64,000 nucleotides of DNA from Limnephilus marmoratus (GCA_917880885.1 OU862933.1:8789452-8853451); one strand, 5' to 3'; shown: positions 53,576 through 64,000, numbered from the stretch's first letter. Notes: generated by a model not told the origin, from the letters alone. Numbers and translations are program-made.

Positions 53576-53914
53576 TATTTCTATCATTTTTCTGTTTCGT
53601 TCTGCGTCGTCGGGAAATATGGGCGTTTAGGAAAATAAGTATATCCTATACGACTTGCATTTTAAGAGGTTTTTTTATGATAAATTAAATTCTGTTATTA
53701 AAAAAAATTACAAATATTGAGTATCATGAAAGATCTATTCAGTATTTTTTTATATTAAAAATCATATTTATTGATTTACAAAAACAGGTGATTTTTTGAA
53801 AAAATAAATTTTCTTTTCGCTCTCCTGAACAATTACTAATTTCTCCTTTACAGCATACAGAGTTTATATTATGTAGTGCATTGTGTTTATAAAGTCATAT
53901 CGATCTTAATAACA

Positions 53915-54035
53915 TTATCTTGACTAAGAAAACTCAGTTTTCGAAACATGTTGATAATATTGATTATTTTAAATTTGTGTTCATTTAATTAAAAATGACG
54001 CCACAAAGTATATTTGCAAAGTTTGAAGAAGTATT
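53915..54035 (+). mobile_element. Penelope-type terminal repeat with decayed hammerhead
   Basis: TTATC (53915-53919) and GATAA (53953-53957) still pair as helix I. Helix II (GAAAAC-tca-GTTTTC) and GAAA (53943-53946) are intact, but the CTGATGA box reads TTGACTA. Downstream 'gttcatttaattaaaaatga' and 'cgccacaaagtatatttg' match 10990-11030. Probably an inactive sister of the 10.8-kb ribozyme. Confidence 0.65.
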
Positions 54036-54039
54036 TATG

Positions 54040-54810
54040 AACTCAATTGAATAATCTGATATTCTTTGATACATCGATAGACCGTTCTGCGCTGGATTGA
54101 CTTCGAAAGTTGCAATTACATAAATTTCATCGATTTCCTTTTGAACTCCTACAAAACTACCGACTCAAAACACTTGACATTTTACGTTCAGGATTAAAAT
54201 CAATAAAAGATACGGAATTATAAATTCAAACCAATTATATAATTATAGCGAGGACTTTTCGTACAATTATCGTTGCAAAATTATTCTGCAAACAAATAAA
54301 TATGTACCGAGGAGCATTCTAATGAAATTAAAATAATGATTTTAACACCGCGGATAAGTCTAGGAGACAGTTAATAAGTAGGTTTATTTCTGCAATTGAG
54401 TGGGGGCAATAATTACGATAAAATCAAACATCTTGATTATATGTAATGGCGTTGGAATCTAGCTTTTTGATCACGCGGGAAGAGAAGAGACAAATGTAAT
54501 ACCTTTAAGGAGAGATGGGGCGAACTTGCAATCATAAATTGATTCTCTTTTCAAGCTCTTTTGCACCTCTCAAATTATATGCTGCAAGAATAATATGCTT
54601 GGAATTAAAAATTATATCGGAAGACGTGGGTGGGTTGAGGTGATGTTTGATAATTTAAAACAAACATATACCCGTATTTCAACTTACATTGCAGAAATTT
54701 TCAGAAAGTGTATTCAATAAATAATGGCCTTCAGTCACCACTTTAAAGAACCATAGCTTGGATACAACAAATTATACAAAAATTAAGGATTAATTTTTTT
54801 ATTTTTTTAT
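54040..54810. other. no feature recognised
   Basis: AT-rich; nothing supported. Confidence 0.4.
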
Positions 54811-54814
54811 TTTA

Positions 54815-54985
54815 TTTTAACTTTATGAGTAAAACCTCAAATTGTAATATTTAAATAAATGAAGACAATATAAGCGAAACTCAATCGTAAATCTGGAAAC
54901 AGAAAAATCAGAAAAACATATTGACACCTCTGGGACTCGAACCCAGGACCTCTTGCTTGCAGAAAAGTCGATAGATGTCGCATAT
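54815..54985 (-). mobile_element. SINE S3, minus
   Basis: In sense: 'caagcaagaggtcctgggtt' with B box GGTTCGAGTCCC, then 'agaggtgtcaatatgttttt' and body 'cgattgagtttcgcttatat'. The A-box half is replaced. Head-to-head with 55150-55330. Confidence 0.75.
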
Positions 54986-55149
54986 TAAATAAAATGGATA
55001 AAGATTTATCCAGACACCATCTAGAGTGAATTTAGTTCGGGTTTGAATCTTGCAATCATACATAAAGATAGTTGCCAATAACATATGCGTTAAAGAAAAT
55101 GAAGATAATGTAGGTGGTTCTTAGTCGAAGTATGGTACAGTTAAACATG

Positions 55150-55335
55150 ACCGAATTTCATATCGACACCGTGGCGCAGTGGTTAGCGCGTTTGCCCGGA
55201 AAGCAAGAGGTCCTGGTTTCTTGTCCCAGAGGTGTAAATATGTTTTTCTGATTTTTCTGTTTCCAGATTTTCGATTGAGTTTCGCTTATATTGTCTTCAT
55301 TTATTTAAAAATTAAAGATTAAGTTTTAAGGACAA
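55150..55335 (+). mobile_element. SINE S3, plus, complete tRNA-like head
   Basis: A box GTGGCGCAGTGGTTAGCGCG and a slightly damaged B box (GGTTTCTTGTCCC), then the body shared with the minus copy. The head could fold as a tRNA cloverleaf apart from the damaged T-arm. Confidence 0.8.
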
Positions 55336-55448
55336 ATTAACAGAATTAGACCGATTCATCGAATTTAAAAATTAATACACAAGTTCTATAAAAGTCCTAA
55401 TTGTATATATATATTTTTTTGTTCGTATTAATATTATATTTAAGAGTA

Positions 55449-55805
55449 CCAACTTCTCCCGTCTGGAGTCAGTGAGACTGAAGGCGTTGTTAGTTGTGAG
55501 GCTAAAAGTAGTAAAGAGAGGAAGGAGATGGGGAAAAGGAGGGTGGGGAAATACCTGGCTATTCAGGTCTGGCAACCAAACACGGGTAAAATCATTTCAA
55601 GCAACGCTTCAATTTGGAATTGTGGTCTTACACAAGAGTGATACAAAAATATCTTCCATTATGGAACGTTTCGCAAATTCACCATTCATTGTTTTTAATT
55701 ATTTAATTGTGAAATAATACAAATTATTCAAATAAAGTTTATTGGAGCACGCCGAAATTTCAACCCGCGACCTTCGAATTATCCCTCCACCACAGCGGCC
55801 GTCAT
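55449..55805 (-). mobile_element. SINE S1, minus, full length
   Basis: In sense: head 'gacggccgctgtggtggagg' near 55800, the whole body, and the 3' end 'ctgactccagacgggagaag' near 55455. The B box is mutated (GTTGAAATTTC). Confidence 0.82.
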
Positions 55806-55819
55806 ATATGCTTCCACAC

Positions 55820-56775
55820 CCTTGTATACGAAGATTGCCGATTTTTTAAAGGAGAGGTCGATTCAGACGGATGCTGATGATTTCACCTCTCCTTCACATT
55901 TAAACATGCTTGCGTTCCACAGGGAATGGATCTTTCTACGACTTTGTTTTTGTAGCGTATCAACAAACTTTTGTCGTGTGCACCAATTAATTATTACGCG
56001 GATGACACTACAGTTCACGATACGTTTTTGTTTGACAGGCCCCTAAAGGGTACACAATCTCTTTGAAGCAAAAAATGGGCGGTTACCTCGAAGGAGTTTC
56101 CTCTTGGGATAAGAATAACCTAGTCGAATTTAATGTTTCAAAGACCCAATCATCTCTGATCACGCTTAAAAGGGATCGAAATGAAAATCCAGTCTTCTTC
56201 AGTGGAAGCAATCTTCCCAACATGCCTTCTATTGATATGCTTGATGCTGGGCGTATTGCACAGGGCCCGCAGATGTATTAATAGAACCAAACTGCTGACC
56301 CTTTACAAATTGCAGGTGCGCCTCACTGTTGAATTTGGCAATTGTCTGAAGTCCCAAAATACCTGAAAAAACCCTTTGACTCTGTGCAGAGACGGGTGGT
56401 CCGTTTGATGGATTCCCCTTTCTTAACAAGCGGATTACAATATATAGAGCACAGGCGTCAGGTAGGTATACTGTCCTTATTCTAATTATAATGGACGATG
56501 TTCCAAGGAACTGGCGACATTAATTCCTTCGGCGTCGGTGCGTAGTCGGGAAACACGCCAAACTCGCACTCAACATAATGTACACGGTTGACATTTGTCC
56601 CATGAGAACGGATCACTTCCATGACTCGTTTTTGAGCTTCCCACTTTATTATTTCTTGAGCTCGACTGTGGAATGATTCATGTTCCATGTACACTCCTTC
56701 CTCTCCTTAAAAAGACCGTCCACATGGCATCTTCAAAGACGACATAGGCCCTGAGGGAAAACATTATCGTTAATA
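55820..56775 (+). pseudogene. LINE L-d with remnant reverse-transcriptase core
   Basis: The longest L-d copy. A frame includes VPQG (55914-55925) and YYADDTTVHD with the catalytic YADD at 55995-56006, the two best-known reverse-transcriptase motifs. An in-frame stop lies between them (TAG after LFL). Later blocks match 22880-23590 (NNLVEFNVSKTQSSLI, RRRVVRLMDSP-like, HRRQVGIL-like) with frameshifts; the end has 'ccctgagggaaaacatt' and a partial hairpin. Inactive, but it places the family: CR1/Jockey-group non-LTR element, fingers to C-terminus. Confidence 0.85.
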
Positions 56776-56779
56776 CAAA

Positions 56780-57295
56780 AAAAATGTTGAAAAAACATAT
56801 TACAGAATTTTATATGTCGACCAAACTTCCCACTATCTAAATATTTCTGTTGCTGACTATTCCCAGATCGAACAAAAATAAATAAAAAATCAAGTCGTCG
56901 ACCTTTGGGAAATTTGAAATATTACATTGGGACAGTCTGCCCCTGGATAGAAGACCGGTAGAGAAGGAAATGGAAGAAAATGTTAATGATTTTATGTATA
57001 CTTAATTAACGTTGGAGGTAGTCTAATCTGTACACGGTTGCTCCTGATTGCTATCTCCTTGTCTGAAATGAGTTCGCACACCTGAGGCGAGTGCTGCGAG
57101 TGCAGCGGACAGTTTCCATCCAATGACCATATTTATAAGTCGACTAAATAAAATAATGATACACGCAAGTCTGTTTCTCGTGTAGATTTGTTTACACCTT
57201 TTTTTAAACTGATAAATATGAGAAGTTAATGTGTTATGATTATTAACGCGAAGCTGGGATTTTACAAGACAGACATATTTTACGGACATGTTTTG
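56780..57295. other. no feature recognised
   Basis: Mixed composition; the 88-codon minus frame (57289-57023) has no recognisable motif. Confidence 0.35.
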
Positions 57296-57302
57296 AATTT
57301 AT

Positions 57303-57765
57303 TTGTTTGTATTACACAGTTTGTTGTGTTACATAGTTTGTTTGTGTTACACAGTTTGTTTGTGTTACACAGTTTTTTTGTGTTACACAGTTTGTTTGTG
57401 TTACACAGTTTGTTAATGTTACACAGTTTGTTTGAGTTACACAGTTTGTGTGTGACACAGTTTGTTTGTGTTACATAATTTGTTTGGGTTACAAGATTTG
57501 TTTAAGTTACACAGTTGGTATTGTTACACAGTCTGTTTGGTTACACAGTTTGTTTGTGTTACACAGTTTGTTTGGTTACACAGTTTGTTTGTGTTACAAA
57601 GTTTGTTTGTGTTACACAGTTTGTTTGTGTTACACAGTTTGTTTGTGTTACATAATTTGTTTGTGTTACACAGTTCTTTTATGTTACACAGTTTGTTTTT
57701 GTTACACAGTTTGTTTGTGTTACACAATTTGTTTGTGTTACGCAGGTCGTTTGTGTTTATTGTGT
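57303..57765. repeat. 18-bp minisatellite, about 25 copies
   Basis: Unit 'gtttgtttgtgttacaca' with point changes and occasional 16- or 17-bp units. The period is a multiple of three and the unit lacks stops in several frames, so ORFs of 80-121 codons appear on both strands; their Cys/Leu/Asn-rich peptides are artefacts. Confidence 0.9.
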
Positions 57766-57889
57766 AACACAAAAAACATTTCATGTTTTGTTGTACTTAA
57801 AATGGAATATTGAAATCATTATTAGAAATGGTGGATGAGAGATATATAAAGTTTAGTGACTAATAAGAAGATAAACATTTATTTAATTT

Positions 57890-57995
57890 TAACTTCACGA
57901 GTAACGCCTCAAATTGTAAATCACTGAAGACAATATTAGCGACTTCAATCAAAAAATTGAAATAGAACAATCAGAAAAAAAATACTATCAAATAT
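57890..57995 (-). mobile_element. SINE S3 tail fragment, minus
   Basis: 'aactteacgagtaa'-like start aside, 'cctcaaattgtaa', 'gaagacaatattagcga' and 'caatcagaaaaa' match 54830-54920. Head absent. Confidence 0.55.
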
Positions 57996-58029
57996 GTAAA
58001 ATTTTAGATTTTCTGTTTAAAATTTTGCA

Positions 58030-58385
58030 TTAATTTTGACGGCCTCCGCGTCGAGCGATACGCTCACAATCCGATTCAAATTTAACCAATTCTATTTGAT
58101 TAATTTGTGTTATTTCGTAATTAATTCATTAAAAATAATATATGATATATTTGCGGAACGTGCTAGAGTGGAAGATACTCTCAGTATCGCCCTGGTGTAA
58201 GACCATCATTCAGAATTGAAACGTTGCTCGAAATGGCTTTAGCCGTATTTGGTAACCAGATCTGATTAGCTAGGTACTTTCCCATCTATCTCTTCACTAT
58301 CTCCTTCCTCACTCCACTACCTTGAGCCTCAAAACATACTCCAATTGGGGATGTCATAGTCTCATTGACTTCAGACGGAGCACCT
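58030..58385 (+). mobile_element. SINE S1, plus, split by a hAT element
   Basis: A decayed head (gacggcctccgcgtcgagcg) and the full body to 'attgacttcagacggagcac'. The last part (gtgaggtattcac, as 'gtgcggtattcac' elsewhere) resumes at 59193-59215 after the insertion. Confidence 0.8.
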
Positions 58386-59184
58386 TACGCTTGTTGAAAA
58401 AGTATCGATATATTGATATTTTTAATCCAATATATCGATATTTTTAGCCGATATATTTTGATCCGATATATCGATACAAAATATCCAATATCGAAAATTG
58501 TATCAAAAACGATATTTTTTAAAATTTATGTATTTAAAGTCACTAGAATCCAAAACCGTATAGGAACAAACGGAAAAAAGTAACTGTATTGGGTCATGAT
58601 ATCTGGCGGTTGAAATTTTAACAATTAATAGCTTACAAATCTATTGTCTTTGCATTAGTTTTTGTGATCACCAATACTATCTCATGTGTGTAGGTACATA
58701 CATAAAAATGTATGCTATTTTCGCCATTTTTTTCTAAACCACTCCTATTTGTTGGTTCCCGATTGTCTATGATTATTGACTATACATTGTTCCAAACACG
58801 AATCCTTTTTGACAGATTAATACGCCAATAGAATGTTACTGAGACGCATACAAACTTTGTATGCGTCTCAGTTTACATAAAAGTTAGAAGACAGCTTTTT
58901 AGTTTTTGATATTTTTGTAATTATTACGTAATAATGATAAAAATTGTGATAAAAATACCTTCATTTTTATTGAGATTTTTGTACATTAAAAAAAGCAAAT
59001 TGTGTACAAAAATTACTAATAATAATATTGAGCTGAATACATTTTTATTTTAAAAACGCAAAATCTCTTGAAAATTTGACCGATATATCGATATTTTTTC
59101 CTCGATATATCGACGTCGATATTGATATTTTAATAAATATCGATACATAGATAACCCGATTTTGTTTCACTTTCGACATCCCTA
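58386..59184. mobile_element. 799-bp hAT-like element with 8-bp target duplication
   Basis: GAGCACCT lies directly on both sides (58378-58385 and 59185-59192). The right end in reverse starts TAGGGATGTCGAAA, related to the 50920-51449 element; the left end (TACGCTTGTTGAAA) is diverged but alignable at 10 of 14 positions. Subterminal 'cgatatatcgatatttt' repeats are present at both sides. No transposase frame. Confidence 0.8.
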
Positions 59185-59215
59185 GAGCACCTGCGACACT
59201 CGTGAGGTATTCACA

Positions 59216-60032
59216 TTAAGAAACAATTAAAAAAATGTACATAACATGTTATGTGAATATCTTATAATTCACGTTGAAACGGCAATTATTACGTGCAAAA
59301 TGGCGTAAGGAGCCATATGATGTGGCTAGCTGAGAGGGAAGAAGACGGGATGAATACAACTGCGTACTTTTCTATTAATAGAGCGCCAAATCCTGTACAA
59401 GACAGAATATGTCCACAGTTGAATTCACTACGCCTTCTTCCTAGAACGACGGAGAGCATTTAATTCTTCCCAGGGAGCGTGGGCACTATGACAATCACTT
59501 CTTTACTCATCATTAGGAACTACAGTGTATCGATATGAAATAACAAAGAGATTTGAATCAATATTTTCTATATTTACGATATCGAACATTTAAAACAATA
59601 CGGTATTATAAACCAATTTTACAAGGGAAAAAATACACTACTGAAAACTCACCCCTGTATTGCGACCATGACCTTGAAAACTAGCTAATTCGGATTAAGT
59701 GCCTGCGGGCAGGCATGATGCACGTAGTGGAGCTTGGTGCTTCGTCCAGCATCCAAGAGGTGGTCCTGATGTGATCCTGCTGAGGTCGCGATGCCAAACC
59801 CCCCTGGGAGCATCAGGACGATGAGAAATGATCCGGTGTATTGCGCCAGCCTGGCCAGCAGTATGATGCCCGTCCTACGAGGCCATCAAGCCCAAATAGA
59901 TGGATGCCTACGGGATTTGTTGTCAGACGGAGTCGGCGACGAATCCGGGGTTGCGGTGAACCGGAACGGTCTGTTCTGCGTATCAAAATCAAGTACGCGG
60001 GTTTTTATATGAACGCCTCAGTAGGCGGCGGA
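59216..60032. other. unassigned; GC-rich block at 59690-60032
   Basis: The first 450 bp are AT-rich. From 59690 the sequence is GC-rich with repeated 'gcatgatg'/'catcagga' strings and two open frames of 65-73 codons without known motif. It may be another element's 5' region, interrupted by the LTR that starts at 60033. Confidence 0.3.
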
Positions 60033-60543
60033 TGTTAAAGTTAAAACTCCGAACACTAATTAAATAAACTTCGCCGTGGCTTGCGAGGTGTAGCGGGAGT
60101 CCATGTTCGCCAATTGCACTTTCCCAGTCGCCAGATCAGCTAGATAAACGGCATTACTTATTCTCGTCGCACGAGGCGCCGACGGCCATTGATGAACCGA
60201 AAACTTCGTTAATTCCGGGCCGAACAATTCGGATCTTTAGGTTAATCCCGTTATTTACACATAAGGTACGGATCTCTTTGCAACGCGGAGTCGTATTGTT
60301 CCGGTATATTTTACATTATAAAACTTAAATCGCTAGGTGACTGTGCCCGAGAAAAACACGGCGTCCTCCCGTGTTCTCTCTCGTCCAGAGTGCCGTTTCA
60401 AAAACCAAAACCCGTTTCCGCTCAGTCTGCCAACCTGCCGAGTATCTCGAATAAACTATTACCATCCTTCAAATAAAGGTACCTGCCTATCCGAGTAATA
60501 AATTAAAGTAATTTATATGTAATGATGCATCCACATCATAACA
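60033..60543 (-). mobile_element. 3' LTR of the gypsy element
   Basis: In minus orientation it begins TGTTATGATGTGG (60543 downward), right after a polypurine tract, and my best end is ...TTTAACA at 60033, giving 511 bp with TGTTA/TAACA inverted tips. The opposite LTR is outside the window, so the inner end cannot be checked. Confidence 0.6.
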
Positions 60544-60557
60544 TTACCCCCCTCGCC
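60544..60557 (-). other. polypurine tract
   Basis: Minus strand GGCGAGGGGGGTAA, immediately before the LTR start: the plus-strand primer site expected at this position. Confidence 0.7.
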
Positions 60558-62040
60558 ACAAAAATGTTCGCCCACGAACATAACAACTAATAAGGTTCCT
60601 ACCCCTAATCTAAAAAAAAAGGTCGGTCACAGGGCCTAAAAAAATTATTCAAACATATTCTAGCAATCATTAGTAGACAGCAGTAAAAAAAAAAAAAAAA
60701 AAAAAATGATTAGTAGATCAAACATAGATTAAATAGTAATAGCGAATGGGTGTGCCGCAACTCCGATCGCACTCCATCATGCGTAAGGCGCGATGGACGG
60801 GCTTGCGATGCAACCATTCTTATTTAAACATAGCTTACAACTAAAAGAACTTAAAACTAAAAGAACTTAATATTAAGAACATGGTGAACTAATGTTCCGT
60901 GAACGGGGTCCGTAAACACCCACAGCATTGAAGATACTGGGTGAAGAACGGCTGACTTATGTCTTGGACTACCGTTAACGTTACATATACCGCATAATCA
61001 TCATTAATTATGTAAGTTTAAACACTAATCAGTGGACAACACATCCTTAACTTATCTATACCTTTGTGTGTCCAGCACAAAAATTATACACAACCATATG
61101 CATTAATGCATCACTGACCCATAATAGGGTTTTAGAAAGCCATTTAGGCAACACTTTAGGGTGCAAGCAACCCTCACTTCACTGAATTTACGTCCCTTTT
61201 AGGAAAAATAAAATTGTTCACTACGAAGAGTTTCCTATTCTACCTAAATCGGTCGTACGGGTGAGTGTATGAAGTAAAGTAGCATCATAGGTACTAAAAC
61301 TAATCAATAAATTTAACAAAATAATATGTATATTACTAAACTATTCTCTTTGTATATTCGCAAGCATATAAGTGGTTACTACGTGTTGAACTTACAATAT
61401 TTCTCAGAATTTATTTATATTTGAAAACAGTCATGTTTCATATTGAAAGAGATAAACAAAAAGAAAACAATGCTCAAAACACATAGAGGTGTAGGACTGG
61501 CATCCCTGTGTGTTTCGAGACAAAACTTAATAATAAATACAAAATTTAATAACCATGAACGCAGTTCAATGGGATGTACCCTGAACACAATTGGAAGTGG
61601 GCATGTGTTCCAATTGTATTCGAGGTTAACAAACGTAATATAAAACAAATTATGTCATTCATCCTGTTTGCTTGCTCGTGCTCAGTCCAAAAAAAAAAAT
61701 GTTACTAAATTAATTTCGAATAAATAACAATAAATAATTACGCCTAACGAAAGTAAGAACTTATAAAACAACTCGAGTTAATCTTACTAGAGTGGATTTT
61801 GATTGCAATGAATCATAAATACTACATGAGTTAGCATAAACGCACCCCCTCCAAAAACATGAACGAACAAAAAGAAATATTCCTGTGACAGGACTTTGAC
61901 TGTCAGAATGTCGGGTCGTTTCAACTCGGTTGATCAGGCCGGGTTAAAACTCCCAAGCATTAAATATTAACTAGTAAATAAGATAATTTGCAGTATTCGG
62001 TAGGGATGGCCAGACCCTCCGAAGTATTGCCACAATAAGA
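60558..62040 (-). other. gypsy 3' non-coding region
   Basis: About 1.5 kb between the pol stop codon and the polypurine tract. No env-like frame: the longest minus frame (61648-61415, 77 codons) has no signal peptide, glycosylation pattern or fusion motif I can identify. An A run of 22 (about 60685-60706) and a small duplication of 'aactaaaagaactta' near 60840-60870 are present. Confidence 0.5.
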
Positions 62041-64000
62041 CTATACTGGTATATTATTTGATTTTACTATATCCTTCACATGAAAATCACCCGCAACTTT
62101 TCCGTTTAAGTCTGCAAGCGTATAGATTAGATTGGATTTTTTCTTTACTACCACATTCTGAACAAACCGAGGTGCCAATTTCTGTGCGAAATAATTCAAT
62201 GCGTTAGATTGTGCAAAATTTCTCCGCCACACCACATCACCAACCTGATAGGTGATGTGTTTTCTGCGCAGGTTGTAATGGTCAGCTCCTTTTTGATAAG
62301 CTTTAAGAAGAGCATTCGAGACTTGCTCGTAAATCGAAGACAACTCTTCTAGTTTCTGTGCATAAGCTTTAGGTTGAGCACCCACTTGCGAATTGGATTC
62401 CTCATCCGCTATTGGATTACGGTGCAGATCACCGTCCAGTATCTGCTCCCGACCGTGCATCAGGAAATAAGGTGTATAACCTGTAGCGCAGTTTACCGTG
62501 TTATTCATAGCCGATTGAACTTGTGGAAGAAATTTGGACCAATTTCGGTGGTCTGATTCAACAAGGATCGATAACGCCGTACCCAAGGTTTGATTATAAC
62601 GTTCGACTACATTGTTTTGAGGCGTATAAGACGAATTGTAAAATGGTGGTGGTATGTTATAACTACTAAGTAAGTCCTTAAATTCTTTCGAAACAAATTG
62701 ACGACCATTATCACAGACGATAGTTCGTGGTACGCCGTGAACAAGAAAGATGTTTTCTTCTAAGATTTTAATTATGCTTCTCGCGGTGCCATTGCGCAGC
62801 GGAAATAGCCATGTAAATTTAGAAAAAACGTCTACACATGATAAGATTACGGTAAAACCTGAGTAACTCCTAGGTAAAGGACCTACTAAATCTATCGACA
62901 ACATTTGCAAGGGTCGTGTGACCTTTTTTGGGTTTGAAGAGATGCCGTTAGGTGGGGCTGTACTTATTTTGTGGGCCTTGCAGACTGTACAACGATTAAC
63001 AAATTGCTTAACATCCTTATACATATTAGGCCAATAGTAACGCAATTGCACCTTTTTATAGGTTTTGAATACCCCAGGATGACAAGCTCGCGAAGACTCG
63101 TGTAAATTTGAAAGAATTGCCTGTCTACCTTCCTGCGGAACTACCCTCTTCCAGGCAGTATCCTCGCACAGAGCTAGACTAGTCTTTGTGTGTCGGAACA
63201 ATTCATTATTACGCATTTGAAAGTTCTGGAAACGTTGTGGAAAATCTTGGCATCCTTTCCAGGCTTTCAAATACCACGTATCCTTTGTATGTTCAGTGTC
63301 CACACCTGATAATACGGCAAGGTCCATTCGTGATAGCACGTCTGGAACAACATGTTGTGTCCCTTTGCGATGGACAACGTCAAAAGAAAATTGCGAAAGG
63401 CGAGAGCTCCACCGTGCAAGACGGCCACTAGGGTTGGACAAGGACCCCAGCCATTTCAAGCTTGAGTGGTCAGTAACTACTGAAAAATGAGCTCCTTCTA
63501 TATACGGTCTAAAGTGAGTCACCGAGTCTAGCACAGCTAAGAGTTCCCGTTCAGTGATGCCATAATTTCTTTCATGAACGTTTAAGCAACGTGAGTAATA
63601 AGCGATGGGATGCTCTTGCCCGTCTACGTCTTGGATCAAAACTCCTCCAATCCCTGCGGAGCTCGCGTCGCAATGGATAGAGAAAGGCCTGGTGAAATCC
63701 GGGCAGCATAAAACTGGAGCCGTAGTCAACGCGCGTTTTAAATCTTTAAAAGCAGTTTCAGCTTCCTGAGACCACTTGAAATTGCTAATTCCATTTTTAG
63801 AACCTGTGAGTTTAGTAAGAGGGGCAGCTATTCCCGAAAATCCTTTAATGAACCTTCTAAAGTAACCGCACAAACCAATGAATGCCCGGATTTGTTTTGC
63901 ATTTTTTGGGACTGGGAAATTTTTGATGCTTTCTATTTTTATTGGATCCGTACGGAGACCCTGCGAATCTACTAAATACCCTAAATATTTAAGTTCTGAT
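62041..64000 (-). CDS. pol: Ty3/gypsy Pol polyprotein, C-terminal part (RT end, RNase H, integrase)
   Basis: Polyprotein that copies the element RNA and inserts the DNA. The frame is open to the window edge; the first ATG-like start would be artificial (63873 is a TTG). Residues below count from that TTG. Upstream, SELKYLGYLVDSQGLRTDP is the end of the reverse transcriptase. RNase H (about 30-185) keeps D69, E108/E110, D135 and D178. The integrase zinc finger is H258/H265/C295/C298. The catalytic triad D328, D388, E424 has the classic D,D-35-E spacing. The C-terminal part (GDVVWRRNF, KLAPRF) is a GPY/F-type tail without a chromodomain. The stop is at 62041-62043. No frameshift is seen, so the element may be recently active. 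It is a retrotransposon; no envelope gene follows. Confidence 0.95.
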   Translation of the reverse strand, partial: SELKYLGYLVDSQGLRTDPIKIESIKNFPVPKNAKQIRAFIGLCGYFRRFIKGFSGIAAPLTKLTGSKNGISNFKWSQEAETAFKDLKRALTTAPVLCCPDFTRPFSIHCDASSAGIGGVLIQDVDGQEHPIAYYSRCLNVHERNYGITERELLAVLDSVTHFRPYIEGAHFSVVTDHSSLKWLGSLSNPSGRLARWSSRLSQFSFDVVHRKGTQHVVPDVLSRMDLAVLSGVDTEHTKDTWYLKAWKGCQDFPQRFQNFQMRNNELFRHTKTSLALCEDTAWKRVVPQEGRQAILSNLHESSRACHPGVFKTYKKVQLRYYWPNMYKDVKQFVNRCTVCKAHKISTAPPNGISSNPKKVTRPLQMLSIDLVGPLPRSYSGFTVILSCVDVFSKFTWLFPLRNGTARSIIKILEENIFLVHGVPRTIVCDNGRQFVSKEFKDLLSSYNIPPPFYNSSYTPQNNVVERYNQTLGTALSILVESDHRNWSKFLPQVQSAMNNTVNCATGYTPYFLMHGREQILDGDLHRNPIADEESNSQVGAQPKAYAQKLEELSSIYEQVSNALLKAYQKGADHYNLRRKHITYQVGDVVWRRNFAQSNALNYFAQKLAPRFVQNVVVKKKSNLIYTLADLNGKVAGDFHVKDIVKSNNIPV

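Noticed and set aside
57303..57813. ORFs of 80-121 codons on both strands
   Set aside because: They are translations of an 18-bp tandem repeat; period divisible by three keeps several frames open.
60558..62040. Possible envelope gene downstream of gypsy pol
   Set aside because: No frame over 80 codons with signal peptide or membrane segment was found.

Overview
The window looks like repeat-dominated intergenic or intronic DNA of an insect, most likely a lepidopteran. It is AT-rich, full of tRNA-derived SINEs and 5'-truncated LINEs (RTE-type with AAG- or GA-repeat tails, and CR1/Jockey-type), and also holds Ty3/gypsy LTR elements, hAT-type DNA elements, Penelope-type ribozyme remnants and simple 'acctacctatgtac' strings. 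The organism call is inference from repeat style; no host gene is complete. I see no intact tRNA, rRNA, CRISPR array or bacterial-type operon.

Layout. 1-4 kb: SINE end, a 793-bp tandem repeat, palindromes and a second duplicated block. 4-9.3 kb: RTE remnant, several SINEs and two further interspersed repeats, including a tail-to-tail SINE pair (7.4-8.1 kb). 9.5-13.2 kb: LINE remnants, a hammerhead-ribozyme-bearing inverted structure (10.8 kb), a solo LTR with 5-bp target duplication (11.4-11.8 kb), minisatellites and a short RTE insertion. 14.5-26.3 kb: an orphan LTR with primer-binding site, LINE fragments, a 2.1-kb hAT-type element holding a SINE that itself holds a LINE, a SINE nested in a SINE, and an RTE nested in another RTE. 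27-34.6 kb: a second hammerhead-like foldback, a MITE, a roughly 1-kb unclassified repeat, more SINEs and one possible micro-exon. 35-43 kb: RTE and SINE copies, a degenerate satellite, an inverted copy of the 1-kb repeat, a 1.04-kb hAT element with perfect 8-bp target duplication, and a MITE. 43-57 kb: LINE 3' fragments, minisatellites, a hAT-like element, a large foldback, a decayed hammerhead and SINE pairs. 57-59.2 kb: an 18-bp minisatellite and a hAT element inside a SINE. 60-64 kb: the 3' part of a Ty3/gypsy element on the minus strand, with intact RNase H and integrase.

How it fits together. The only substantial intact coding sequence is the gypsy pol, cut by the window edge. The long S2 SINE family shares its 3' hairpin end with a CR1/Jockey-like LINE in the window, which suggests a LINE/SINE partnership. 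Several insertions can be dated relative to each other by nesting and exact target-site duplications. Host signals are faint: a possible first exon split by the hAT element at 40.4 kb, a heat-shock-element-like motif just upstream of it, an X-box-like site at 28.1 kb, and a 39-nt candidate exon at 33.6 kb. LINE and SINE names such as S1 or L-a are local labels, not database names.
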